The position numbers were made by a program, and so were the translations under genes. The notes under the pieces were generated by a model. It saw only the letters and a program-made list of their open reading frames with translations. It had not been told where the DNA came from and made no database searches. Below are positions 9,055 to 17,832 of a stretch of 64,000 nucleotides of DNA, piece after piece; the first letter of the stretch is position 1, and each line of letters begins with the position of its first letter. The DNA is from Paraflavitalea pollutisoli (lineage in GTDB: Bacteria > Bacteroidota > Bacteroidia > Chitinophagales > Chitinophagaceae), in NCBI RefSeq assembly GCF_029360705.1, contig NZ_JARKMX010000014.1:62001-126000 (forward strand), given 5' to 3'.

Positions 9055-9978
9055 ATGATGAAAAAGATCACTTGTTTACTGCTGATAGCCATCGCCTTTA
9101 CGGTATTGACCTCCTTTTACGCCGAGCCCGGTGCTCCTGTGCAGAAACCTGTGATAAAAACCATCATCGTCGATGCAGGTCATGGCGGCTCCGACAATGG
9201 TGCCCGCGGCGATTATTCTTTCGAGAAAGACATTTGCCTGGCGGTAGCGTTGAAGCTGGGTAAAAAACTGGAACAGGAATTTCCCAATGTCAAGATACTC
9301 TATACGCGTACCCGCGACGAATATCCTTCGATCAAGTCCCGTGCTGATTTTGCCAATGCCAACAAGGGGGATCTGTTCGTATCGATCCACGTAAACGCCG
9401 GAGGTAAGATCAAGCATTCCAAGTTCGCCGGCTACCGTACCGAAACCTATTATACCGGTAAAGGCAAAAGCCGGAAAAAGCGAACCCGCAAAGTGCCAAA
9501 GTACACCGTCTATTATACCGACAACCCTTCCCGGGGCACGGAAACCTATATCTGGGCTGCCGATCGCGCCGATGCCAAAGGGGAATACGTGGGTGAGCGC
9601 CTTTCGGAAGATGTGAACGACTCTACCGAATACGCACCCGATATCAACGATCCGGAGTTCAAGGCCAAATCTTTGCTGTGGACTAAAAAGTATTTTGACA
9701 AGAGCCTGATGCTGGCGACCCTGGTGGAAGAAGAATTTGTGAACGGCGGCCGCGAAAGCCGGGGCGTAAAACAGCGCAATGAAAAAGGCATCTGGGTGCT
9801 GCAGGCCACGGCCATGCCCAGTATCCTTGTGGAAACCGGGTTTATTTCGCACCGCCCGGATGAAGATTACCTCAACAGTACAAAAGGGCAGGAGGAAATT
9901 GCCACCCAGGTCATGAATGCCATCAAGCGCTATAAATTGGCCACTGAAGGCAATCCAGCGCCGCAACAGGGCTTTTAA
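9055..9978 (+). CDS. N-acetylmuramoyl-L-alanine amidase (Amidase_3), copy 2
   Basis: A 307-residue paralogue of the preceding gene and also a periplasmic peptidoglycan amidase. A signal peptide covers residues 1-23. His43 lies in DAGHGG, a metal-binding Glu in FEKDI, His in SIHVN, and the catalytic Glu in LVETGF. The same kind of basic insert (GKGKSRKKRTRK) and the TETYIWAADR segment are present, so the two copies arose by duplication. They differ in the first motif (DPGHGG versus DAGHGG) and in the linkers. The gene lies about 115 bases before the MlaD-like gene. AmiC-type enzymes usually split daughter cells at division; any division of labour between the copies is unknown. Confidence 0.93.
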   Translation: MMKKITCLLLIAIAFTVLTSFYAEPGAPVQKPVIKTIIVDAGHGGSDNGARGDYSFEKDICLAVALKLGKKLEQEFPNVKILYTRTRDEYPSIKSRADFANANKGDLFVSIHVNAGGKIKHSKFAGYRTETYYTGKGKSRKKRTRKVPKYTVYYTDNPSRGTETYIWAADRADAKGEYVGERLSEDVNDSTEYAPDINDPEFKAKSLLWTKKYFDKSLMLATLVEEEFVNGGRESRGVKQRNEKGIWVLQATAMPSILVETGFISHRPDEDYLNSTKGQEEIATQVMNAIKRYKLATEGNPAPQQGF

Positions 9979-10014
9979 ATGCCGAAAACTGGATTCCCAC
10001 AACCTGTAATTCCC

Positions 10015-10022
10015 TATTTTTG
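10015..10022 (+). promoter_or_regulatory. -7 promoter element upstream of the MlaD-like gene
   Basis: TATTTTTG, an exact TAnnTTTG match, 72 bases before the MlaD-like start. It would drive that gene and the OstA-like gene behind it. Confidence 0.45.
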
Positions 10023-10094
10023 TCGCTGGTATGCTTTTTTAAGGAATTCATAAACAACATTCCAGAAGCGCCATTGCTCACAAAATAGCCGGTA

Positions 10095-11078
10095 ATGAAA
10101 ATTTCGAATGAAACCAAGGTAGGATCTCTCACTGCTATAGCTATCGTCATATTGATCTTGGGGTTTAACTTTCTGAAGGGTAGAAATGTTACCGACCGTA
10201 GCGATAAGATCTACGCAGAATTCCCCAATGTAGACGGCTTACAGGTATCCAATCCCATCATGATAAATGGTTTACAGGTGGGTAAAGTGTACGGTATGAA
10301 GGAAAAGGACAAGAACCTGAGCGCCATCATCGTCACCATCAGCCTCAACAAAGACATCAATATCCCCAGAAATTCGGTGGCCACCATTAGCAGCGAACTG
10401 CTGGGTACGACCGCTATAAAGATCAAATTGGGCAATTCGACGGCTTATGTCGTAGATGGCGATACCCTGAACACCATGAAAAGCCTCGGACTGGCCGACA
10501 GACTGCAAAGCAGCCTCGACCCCACCCTGGCCAGCGTCAACAAAACACTGGGTTCCCTGGATAGCGTACTCCACAATCTCAACAGCGTCCTGGACCCCAA
10601 TACCAAGAATAACCTGCAAAGTATTGTAGCCAACCTGACAACTTCTTCCAAATCGCTGGAACGGCTGCTCGATGCCCAAACCGGCATGCTGGCCAAAACG
10701 CTGGCTCATACCGAGTCCATCACCGGCAACCTGGCCAACAACAATGAAAAGATATCGGCGACAGTAGCCAATATGGAAAAAGCAACAGCAAAGCTTGCCA
10801 ATGCCAATTTCGACCAGGCAGTCAATACCCTCGAAGGCACGTTGAAAAAGCTGGACGCTACGGTGGACAACATCAACAACAGCAAAGGCACCCTCGGTTC
10901 GCTGTTAAATGATCGCAAATTGTACGACCAGCTTCTGCAAACGAATCGCAGTTTGACTACCTTGCTCGACGATTTGCGGATGCACCCCAAACGTTATGTT
11001 AGCATTTCCGTATTTGGGAGAAAAGACAAAAAAGGACCGCTGACGGCACCTATCTATGACTCTACCTCCAAGAAGTAA
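10095..11078 (+). CDS. MlaD/MCE-family lipid transport protein
   Basis: A 327-residue protein. One N-terminal membrane helix (about residues 10-28) is followed by an MCE domain (about 35-115) with the typical core around FPNVDGLQVSNPIMINGLQVG. A long helical C-terminus (about 125-300) has repeated LDSVLHNLNSVLD-like heptads. Such proteins form hexameric rings and carry phospholipids between the inner and outer membranes as the substrate-binding part of an Mla-type ABC transporter. No ATPase or permease gene is adjacent; they would be elsewhere. It overlaps the long form of the next frame by about 20 bases and ends 16 bases before the preferred start of the OstA-like gene. Confidence 0.9.
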   Translation: MKISNETKVGSLTAIAIVILILGFNFLKGRNVTDRSDKIYAEFPNVDGLQVSNPIMINGLQVGKVYGMKEKDKNLSAIIVTISLNKDINIPRNSVATISSELLGTTAIKIKLGNSTAYVVDGDTLNTMKSLGLADRLQSSLDPTLASVNKTLGSLDSVLHNLNSVLDPNTKNNLQSIVANLTTSSKSLERLLDAQTGMLAKTLAHTESITGNLANNNEKISATVANMEKATAKLANANFDQAVNTLEGTLKKLDATVDNINNSKGTLGSLLNDRKLYDQLLQTNRSLTTLLDDLRMHPKRYVSISVFGRKDKKGPLTAPIYDSTSKK

Positions 11079-11094
11079 TCCTGAGAAGTATAAG

Positions 11095-12735
11095 ATGCGA
11101 AGGTTCCTTAACCTCCTGGTGGCATTACTATTATTGAGCACCGCGGCTTCCGCACAGGTAACTGTTACACCACAACCAGGCGCCGATAGCGTCCGGGTGG
11201 TAGACCTGATCTATGCCGATAAGATCCGCCTGGAAACCGTCGACACCACGGTCGACTTACAGATACTCGTGGGTAAAGTGCACCTGAAGCAAGGCAAAAC
11301 CCATTTCTTTGGCGACAGCGTCATCTACAACAAGAAAACCAGGATCGTCGAGGCTTTTGGGCATGTACACATCAATGATGCCGACAGCATCCATACCTAT
11401 GCGGATAAACTGCTGTACTACGTGGATACCAAGAAGGCCATCCTCACCAACAATGCCAGGCTTACGGACGGCAAATCCACACTGACCACGAATGAATTGC
11501 ACTACGACTCCAACGAAAAGATCGGAGAATACTTCAATGGCGGCAAAGTAGTCAACAGCAAATCGGTACTGACCAGCAAGGAAGCCACTTATTATGGCGA
11601 TCTCAAAGATGTATATTTCAAGAAGGAGGTGGTATTGATCGACCCCGCCTACCAGCTCCGGTCCGATTCATTGTTATATAATACGAATACGGAGGTCACC
11701 ACCTTTATTACCAAGACCTATATCAAAGACAGCTCGCAACGCGAGATCGAAACCAAAGAGGGTTTCTATGACCTCAAAAACAAAAAAGCGGAATTTGGCA
11801 AGCGCCCGACCATGATCGATGCCAAAGCCAGGACCAGGACCACCGCCGACTTTGTAGATATCAATGATAGTACCGGCATTACTACGCTGACTGGTCGTGC
11901 TGTGCACGTAGACAGCGTGCAATCGGTATCGGTACTCGCCAATTATATGTGGGTCAACAAAAAGGACGAGACCTTTTTTGCCACCCAAAATCCTTTGATG
12001 ATCATCAAGCAGGACAAAGACTCTATTTATGTGACGGCCGATACCTTGTACTCTGGCCGGCTCAGCAAGTTGAAAGTACTGACCCGCACTGACTCATCGA
12101 CCGGTAAGCTCGATACCATCAAAGGTGCTATTACACTGAACGTAAAGGAAAAGCCCAAAAACGACAGTGCCGACCGGTACTTCCAGGGCTACCACCATGT
12201 ACGGATCTTCTCCGATTCACTGCAGGCCGTATCCGACAGCATGTTCTACAGCGGGGCCGATTCGGTTTTCCAATTGTTTACTGACCCTATTGCCTGGGCC
12301 AATAACAGCCAGATCACGGGCGATACCATGTACCTCTATACGAAGGATAAAAAACCTTCCCGGCTCTATGTATTCGAGAATGGGTTTGCGGTCAACAAGG
12401 TTGGCAAAGACATGTACAACCAGTTACGGGGTAACCGGATGAATGGATACTTTGTCGACGGGAATATCGATTACATGCGCTCGAAAGGCAATGCAGAAAG
12501 TGTTTTCTACGTCATGGACGAAGACAGTGCCCTGGTGGGCGTCAACAAAGCCGAAGGAGATATCATCGATCTGCGGTTCCTCAACAAAGAACTGAACAAA
12601 GTGGTGGTCATCAGCGAACCCAAGGCAACGATGTTCCCCGCCAAACAAACCACCGAACAAGACAAGCTACTACGCAACTTCCGGTGGCTGGAAGCCAGAA
12701 GACCCAAGACCAAGTTTGAACTCTTCGGCAACTAG
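11095..12735 (+). CDS. OstA/LptA-like periplasmic protein
   Basis: A 546-residue protein. The start at 11095 gives a clean signal peptide (MRRFLNLLVALLLLSTAASA); an in-frame ATG at 11056 would overlap the upstream gene. From about residue 35, repeated strands of the type KTHFFGDSVIYNKKTRIVEAFG match the OstA/LptA jellyroll that carries LPS across the periplasm. Several further repeats follow, to about residue 500. Proteobacterial LptA is about 185 residues, so this is the long Bacteroidota form. It shares an operon with an MCE protein and lies within 4 kb of lptD, which fits a role in outer-membrane lipid traffic. Confidence 0.87.
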   Translation: MRRFLNLLVALLLLSTAASAQVTVTPQPGADSVRVVDLIYADKIRLETVDTTVDLQILVGKVHLKQGKTHFFGDSVIYNKKTRIVEAFGHVHINDADSIHTYADKLLYYVDTKKAILTNNARLTDGKSTLTTNELHYDSNEKIGEYFNGGKVVNSKSVLTSKEATYYGDLKDVYFKKEVVLIDPAYQLRSDSLLYNTNTEVTTFITKTYIKDSSQREIETKEGFYDLKNKKAEFGKRPTMIDAKARTRTTADFVDINDSTGITTLTGRAVHVDSVQSVSVLANYMWVNKKDETFFATQNPLMIIKQDKDSIYVTADTLYSGRLSKLKVLTRTDSSTGKLDTIKGAITLNVKEKPKNDSADRYFQGYHHVRIFSDSLQAVSDSMFYSGADSVFQLFTDPIAWANNSQITGDTMYLYTKDKKPSRLYVFENGFAVNKVGKDMYNQLRGNRMNGYFVDGNIDYMRSKGNAESVFYVMDEDSALVGVNKAEGDIIDLRFLNKELNKVVVISEPKATMFPAKQTTEQDKLLRNFRWLEARRPKTKFELFGN

Positions 12736-12760
12736 CCCTATGGGAATAATATAAGATATC

Positions 12761-12794
12761 ACACCGCACGTGCCACCCGCCGTGCGGTGTTTTT
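12761..12794 (+). terminator. Rho-independent terminator after the OstA-like gene
   Basis: A perfect 10-bp stem (ACACCGCACG and CGTGCGGTGT), a 10-base loop, and then a T-run. It closes the amidase-MCE-OstA transcript. Confidence 0.85.
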
Positions 12795-12880
12795 GTGTCC
12801 GTTTACATTCACGCAACTTTAACGGGCACACCATATATGATGGCATTATTTTTCGTTCATAACTACAAACCGGACGGACC

Positions 12881-13390
12881 ATGAAACGCCTTACACCGCA
12901 CATCAGCAACAACCCCATTGCAAAACAGGTAACGCTACTGGTCGCCTTCACCAGCTGCTGCCTGCTACTTCATCAACGTGCCGATGCACAGGATTACCGC
13001 TGGGGATTTGGCTTACGCCTCAGCAATTCCTCGCCAACCATCAACACCTCCGTCAGCGGCAAATATTTCATTCATGAGAAGAGTGCGGTAGAAGGCCTCG
13101 TATCCTTCGGCAGTCGCTTTGGAATGGGTGCCCTGCTCGAGATCCACAATACCATTCCCGGAGCTGATGGACTGCGCTGGTTTTATGGAGCTGGTCCTTA
13201 TATCGGCTGGCAGGATAACAGAACCTATGCCGGTCCGATGGGGGTACTGGGCCTCGACTACAAGTTTCCCACGGTCCCCGTCAGCCTATCGATCGACTGG
13301 AAACCGGAGCTCGACATTAGCCCGGAGATCAACTTTGTGCCGGACGCTTTCGCGCTATCGGTGCGGTTTACGCTAGGTCCCAAACCCTAA
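12881..13390 (+). CDS. Small outer-membrane beta-barrel-like protein
   Basis: A 169-residue protein of unknown function. A signal segment spans about residues 18-37 and ends near RADAQ. The mature part alternates aromatic and small residues in beta-hairpin style (WGFGLRLS, YFIHEKSAVEGLVSFGSRFG, GAGPYIGWQDN, DYKFPTVPVSLSIDWKPEL) and ends in a strand (LSVRFTLGPKP). This resembles the small OmpA-like or porin-family barrels common in this phylum. It sits alone after a terminator; a near-consensus TATTTTTC lies about 30 bases upstream. No enzyme motif is visible. Confidence 0.65.
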   Translation: MKRLTPHISNNPIAKQVTLLVAFTSCCLLLHQRADAQDYRWGFGLRLSNSSPTINTSVSGKYFIHEKSAVEGLVSFGSRFGMGALLEIHNTIPGADGLRWFYGAGPYIGWQDNRTYAGPMGVLGLDYKFPTVPVSLSIDWKPELDISPEINFVPDAFALSVRFTLGPKP

Positions 13391-13699
13391 ATCCCCCTTT
13401 CATAGCCCCCTTCCTGTCCTCAGCGCCTGCCTGCCTTTATGGGTAGGGCAGCCTCCTTGCGTCCGTGGCGACGCGATTTTTAGCGCATCCTCTCCCCTTC
13501 GTTCAGCCTTCCGCATCACCCCTGCTGCCGGTTATCTCCTCCGGTTGCGGAATTTAGTCGCATTTTACCCCTCAAACCGACTTTACCTGCACATATATGT
13601 CGAAACATGCACGATTGGCAGGTTAAATGCTCGTTATCTATCCCATATTTGCTTTTTTATGCGACAATTTTCCTAATTTGGCTCGTCAACCAAGCTGAT
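13391..13699 (+). other. Gene-free stretch between a barrel protein and a DeoR regulator
   Basis: The first 200 bases are C/T-rich and carry no credible coding frame, RNA gene or strong terminator. The last 50 bases are A/T-rich and hold the conserved promoter-like block described at 13656. The frame of the regulator is open back to 13607, but its paralogue starts at the equivalent of 13700, so the upstream part is treated as non-coding. Confidence 0.6.
13656..13675 (+). promoter_or_regulatory. Conserved block upstream of DeoR regulator 1
   Basis: TTTATGCGACAATTTTCCTA matches TTTATGCGGCAATTGCCCTA at 19695-19714 in 17 of 20 positions. Both end exactly 25 bases before their start codons, and each is followed by a T-rich stretch (AATTTGG here). 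It is probably a promoter, possibly overlapped by an operator. The homologous spacing could also simply reflect recent duplication. Confidence 0.5.
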
Positions 13700-14449
13700 A
13701 TGCTTAAAAAAGAACGGCAAGCTTATATACTCCGGCAGGTCAATCTGCACAACAAAGTATTGTCTTCCACACTCAGCAGCGAGATCAATGTATCTGAAGA
13801 TACGATCCGCAGAGACCTGCATGAACTGGCAGAAGATGGCCGGATCATCAAGGTACATGGAGGCGCTCTCTCCCACTCCTTTCATGACCTGTCCAATCCA
13901 TCCAGCAGTATTTACCTGCATGACCACAAAAAGGTGATCGCAGAAAAAGCAGCTTCCCTGATCGAAGATGGTATGTATATCCTCACGAGTGGGGGTAGCA
14001 CCATCCTTGAACTGGCTCGTGTATTGCCACCGCAGTTGCGCGCCACTTTCGTATCGGGTAGCTTGCCGGCTATCGTAGAATATCTCCAGCATCCCAATAT
14101 TGACGTGATCGTCATTGGCGATAAAATATCCAAGAACAGTCGTATCACGGTTGGCGGTGAAGCCATCTCCAAGATTGGGCATATCCGTGCCGATCTGTGT
14201 TTCCTGGGTATCGATGCGATCTCCGTGCAGCACGGTGTTTCCGACAGCGATTGGGATGTAGTCCAGCTAAAGAAAGCAATGATCGAGTCTTCCCAGAAGG
14301 TCGTTTGCCTCAGTATTGCCGAAAAGACTAACAGCGTCAAGCCTGTACACGTTTGTCCGGTCAGCAGTATCCATACGCTGATCACCGAATTGCCGCCGGG
14401 TGACCCGGCCTTACAGCCCTATGTCAATATGGGTATCGAGGTATTATAA
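13700..14449 (+). CDS. DeoR/GlpR-family transcriptional regulator 1
   Basis: A 249-residue regulator. Residues 1-57 form a DeoR winged helix-turn-helix (ERQAYILRQV, then VSEDTIRRDLHELAEDGRI and the KVHGGAL wing). Residues 75-235 are the sugar-phosphate sensor domain, with TSGGSTILELARVLP, IGDKISKNSR and FLGIDAIS. DeoR proteins usually repress sugar-use genes until a phosphorylated sugar binds. The start at 13700 equals that of the paralogue at 19739. It lies 113 bases before a susC/susD pair, which it probably controls. Pairing DeoR with SusC/SusD is less common than control by ECF sigma factors or hybrid two-component systems. Confidence 0.9.
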   Translation: MLKKERQAYILRQVNLHNKVLSSTLSSEINVSEDTIRRDLHELAEDGRIIKVHGGALSHSFHDLSNPSSSIYLHDHKKVIAEKAASLIEDGMYILTSGGSTILELARVLPPQLRATFVSGSLPAIVEYLQHPNIDVIVIGDKISKNSRITVGGEAISKIGHIRADLCFLGIDAISVQHGVSDSDWDVVQLKKAMIESSQKVVCLSIAEKTNSVKPVHVCPVSSIHTLITELPPGDPALQPYVNMGIEVL

Positions 14450-14562
14450 GGCGAACTGCCCGTTCACCGTCCCTTTGTGCATTCCAGCCATTCTTATCCT
14501 ATTCTTATCGGGTCCGGCTTATTGTTCATCAACTAGGCTCCATACACTTTAAATAACAATTT

Positions 14563-17500
14563 ATGAGAACAAAACCACTATTCCTGCTTATACTGCTTTG
14601 CCTGACAGGCTTTGCTTATGGGCAGACCATCACCGGCGGGGTAGTCGATAAAGCTACCCGGGAGCCGATCGCGTCGGCTACGGTGACTGCCGGCAAGGGT
14701 CCGCAGTCCGTTCAAACAAATGCACAAGGAAAATTCACGATCGATGTGAAAGGAGCCAAAACCATTACCGTGACTGTTGTCGGATATGCGCCTTCAACGT
14801 CAAACGTAACGGCAGCTACCGAGTACAGCATTGAACTGGAACCTACCAACCAGGCGATGCAACAGGTGGTTGTTGTAGGTTATGGCACCCAAAAGAAAGC
14901 CAACCTGACCGGCGCGGTTGCCACGGTAGATGTTGACAAAACCTTTGGTTCCCGTCCGGTGACAGACGTTGCGCGTGGGTTACAGGGCGCCGTGGCCGGC
15001 CTTACCATCACTACTGCTACCGGTGACCTCGGCACTGATCCCAAGATCAGGTTACGCGGTCTCCAGGGTTCATTGAATACCGGCTCGGGAGGCGCCAAGC
15101 CCCTGGTTCTCGTAGACAACGTAGAGATCCCCAGCCTTCAGATGATCAATCCCGATGATATTGAATCGATCTCCGTACTGAAAGATGCGGCCTCGGCTTC
15201 CATCTACGGTACGCGTGGTGCTTTTGGCGTTATCCTGATCACTACTAAATCAGGCAAAAAAGGCGCTCCTACCAGGATCACTTATTCCAACAACTTTGCC
15301 TGGAGTGCTCCTACCACCACTCCCAAGCTGATGGGTGCGGCAGATAACTCGGAAGCAACCCTGGCTGCTCTTCAACGCACCAGCAGCGCTACCTCCTTCA
15401 AACTGCTGGGCTCTACCATCGACCAGTTTGCCATCGGCAAAATGCGGGAATGGGAAAAGCAATATGGCGGTCAGGACCTCGGCGATGAAATGTTGAAAGG
15501 ACGCGATTGGGATACCATCGGCGGTAAATTATACTTCTATCGCTCTTTCGATCCTGAAAAAATGTACATGAAAGACTGGACACTGCAACAACGCCACGAT
15601 ATCAACGTGAGCGGCGGCAGTGAAAAGACCTCCTATACACTCGGCCTTGGTTATATGAACCAGGACGGTATCCTGAAAACCAATCCCGATCAGTTCAAAC
15701 GTTATAATCTTACGCTTGGCATGACCACGGCAGTGAAAGATTGGCTGGATGTACGGGGAAAACTCATCTATTCGAATACGCTGCTCGAAACACCCTTCAT
15801 ATTCAGCGGCACCCAGTACGGCCCCTTGTATTATCTCTACCGCTGGCCAGCCAACCATCCTTATGGTACCGTAGACGGCAAGCCGTTCCGGAATGCTGTG
15901 ACCGAGGTGGCCCAGGCCAATATGGATAACAACAAACGCGCGATGTCGCGTATCTCCGTTGGAGCCACCCTCAAACCCTTCAAAGGATTTACGCTCGACG
16001 CCGACTACACGTACACCAACATCAACCAACACCTGAAGCAGGTAGGTGGTAATACGCTGGCGTATAACTGGTGGGATTACAGCACCACTGTGGGCCTGAA
16101 CTATTCTGCCTACCAGCCCGTGAGCTACAACAAAGCCCGTTATTATTCTTACTGGAATGAGATCAATACGGGCAAAGTGTTTGCGACCTATAACAAGACC
16201 ATCAACAAGGACCATGTATTGAAATTCATTGCAGGTGGCGATATCGAATTGTATCGTGCCACGGATCAATCGTCTGAGCGCGCACTGCTCATCGACCCTG
16301 CTTATGGCGAGCCGTCGCTGGCAACTGGCGCTATGACCGCCGATAACAGCAACAGCCATTGGTCTACCCTCGGTTTCTTCGGCCGTATCAACTATGCTTA
16401 TAAGAACAAGTTGCTGCTGGAGCTGAATGGCCGCTATGACGGTTCATCTAAGTTCCCGCCCAGCGATCTCTGGGGTTTCTTCCCCTCCGTATCGGCAGGT
16501 TATGTTCTCACGGAAGAAGACTATATGGATCCCCTCCGTGATGTATTGTCCTTCCTGAAGGTTCGCGCCTCTTATGGCTCCGTGGGCAACCAGGTGGTGG
16601 GCAACTACCGCTTCCTGTCACTCATGAGCTCCAGCAACTCCGGATGGATCCTGCCCAGCGGCAATACCGTTACCATGAGTACACCTGGCGCCTTGTCGCC
16701 CAACCTGACCTGGGAAACCATCAACACCCTCGACTTCGGTGTGGATGCCCGTTTCATCCAGAATAAACTGGGTGTCAGCTTCGACTGGTTCCGCCGCAAT
16801 ACGCTCGACATGATCACGGCTGGTGTTACCCTGCCTTCTTCCTTCGGTACTTCTTCGCCGGTACGTAATTTCGGTGAACTGCAGGGTACCGGTTGGGAAC
16901 TGTCGATCGACTTCAACCACACCTTCCACAATGGACTGCACATCGGCCTCACCGGCACCTTGTCAGACGCCCTGGAGAAGATCACCAAATTCTCTGCGGT
17001 TACCAAGTCTTTGCCTGGTGCTATTGCAGCGATCAACACCACTTATTATGAAGGCATGACACTCGGTGAGATCTGGGGTTATGAAACAGACCGTCTCTTC
17101 ACGGCAGACGATTTCTCAGGTGTAGGAACTACCAAACCCGGCATTCCCAGTCAGAAAAAACTGGAAAGCGGCTCCTTCGTATACGGTCCTGGTGATATCA
17201 AGTACAAAGACCTCGATGGCGATGGAGAGATCTTTCAGGGCACCAACACCGTAGACAACCCCGGCGACAAACGCATCATCGGCAACTCTACGCCCCGGTA
17301 TCAGTACGGCTTCCGCATCGATGCCGACTATAAAGGTTTCGATCTTGGTGTATATGTACAGGGCGTTGCCAAACGTGACCTCTGGGCAAGTGGCCCCATT
17401 GTATTCCCTGGTTTCCGTGCTGCAGAATCGTGGTTCTCGCACCAGACCGATTATTGGAAAGATGCCAATACTCCGAATGCCTTCTATCCCCGCCCGGTTG

Positions 17501-17814
17501 AATACGGTGCCACGATCGATCGCTGGAACTTCCAGCCTCAGACGCGCTACCTGCTGAACCTGGCCTATACCCGTATCAAGAACATTACCGTTGGATATAC
17601 CTTGCCTGCCGCCATCGTAAAGAAAGCCGGCATGCAAAGAGCCCGTATCTATTTCACCGGCGAAAACCTGATCACCTTCGACAAGCTCGGCGATATACCC
17701 ATCGATCCGGAAATCGACTTCAGCCAGACTCAATTGGATAATGACCGGGCTGGTTTCGGTCGCGTGTATCCGTATCGCAAAACCCTGGCCGTCGGATTAC
17801 AGGTTACTTTATAA
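14563..17814 (+). CDS. SusC/RagA-family TonB-linked outer-membrane transporter 1
   Basis: A 1083-residue TonB-dependent transporter. A signal peptide (residues 1-20) precedes a carboxypeptidase-regulatory-like domain (about 21-95). The plug follows, with VVVVGYGTQKKANLTGA and the SusC signature DDIESISVLKDAASASIYG near residue 210. A 22-strand-type barrel ends in KTLAVGLQVTL. By family role it imports oligosaccharides or other large nutrients across the outer membrane with its SusD partner, which starts 18 bases later. No degrading enzyme lies next to the pair, so the substrate cannot be read from context; the DeoR neighbour suggests a sugar. Confidence 0.95.
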   Translation: MRTKPLFLLILLCLTGFAYGQTITGGVVDKATREPIASATVTAGKGPQSVQTNAQGKFTIDVKGAKTITVTVVGYAPSTSNVTAATEYSIELEPTNQAMQQVVVVGYGTQKKANLTGAVATVDVDKTFGSRPVTDVARGLQGAVAGLTITTATGDLGTDPKIRLRGLQGSLNTGSGGAKPLVLVDNVEIPSLQMINPDDIESISVLKDAASASIYGTRGAFGVILITTKSGKKGAPTRITYSNNFAWSAPTTTPKLMGAADNSEATLAALQRTSSATSFKLLGSTIDQFAIGKMREWEKQYGGQDLGDEMLKGRDWDTIGGKLYFYRSFDPEKMYMKDWTLQQRHDINVSGGSEKTSYTLGLGYMNQDGILKTNPDQFKRYNLTLGMTTAVKDWLDVRGKLIYSNTLLETPFIFSGTQYGPLYYLYRWPANHPYGTVDGKPFRNAVTEVAQANMDNNKRAMSRISVGATLKPFKGFTLDADYTYTNINQHLKQVGGNTLAYNWWDYSTTVGLNYSAYQPVSYNKARYYSYWNEINTGKVFATYNKTINKDHVLKFIAGGDIELYRATDQSSERALLIDPAYGEPSLATGAMTADNSNSHWSTLGFFGRINYAYKNKLLLELNGRYDGSSKFPPSDLWGFFPSVSAGYVLTEEDYMDPLRDVLSFLKVRASYGSVGNQVVGNYRFLSLMSSSNSGWILPSGNTVTMSTPGALSPNLTWETINTLDFGVDARFIQNKLGVSFDWFRRNTLDMITAGVTLPSSFGTSSPVRNFGELQGTGWELSIDFNHTFHNGLHIGLTGTLSDALEKITKFSAVTKSLPGAIAAINTTYYEGMTLGEIWGYETDRLFTADDFSGVGTTKPGIPSQKKLESGSFVYGPGDIKYKDLDGDGEIFQGTNTVDNPGDKRIIGNSTPRYQYGFRIDADYKGFDLGVYVQGVAKRDLWASGPIVFPGFRAAESWFSHQTDYWKDANTPNAFYPRPVEYGATIDRWNFQPQTRYLLNLAYTRIKNITVGYTLPAAIVKKAGMQRARIYFTGENLITFDKLGDIPIDPEIDFSQTQLDNDRAGFGRVYPYRKTLAVGLQVTL

Positions 17815-17832
17815 TTCTTAAAAAAAGATTGT

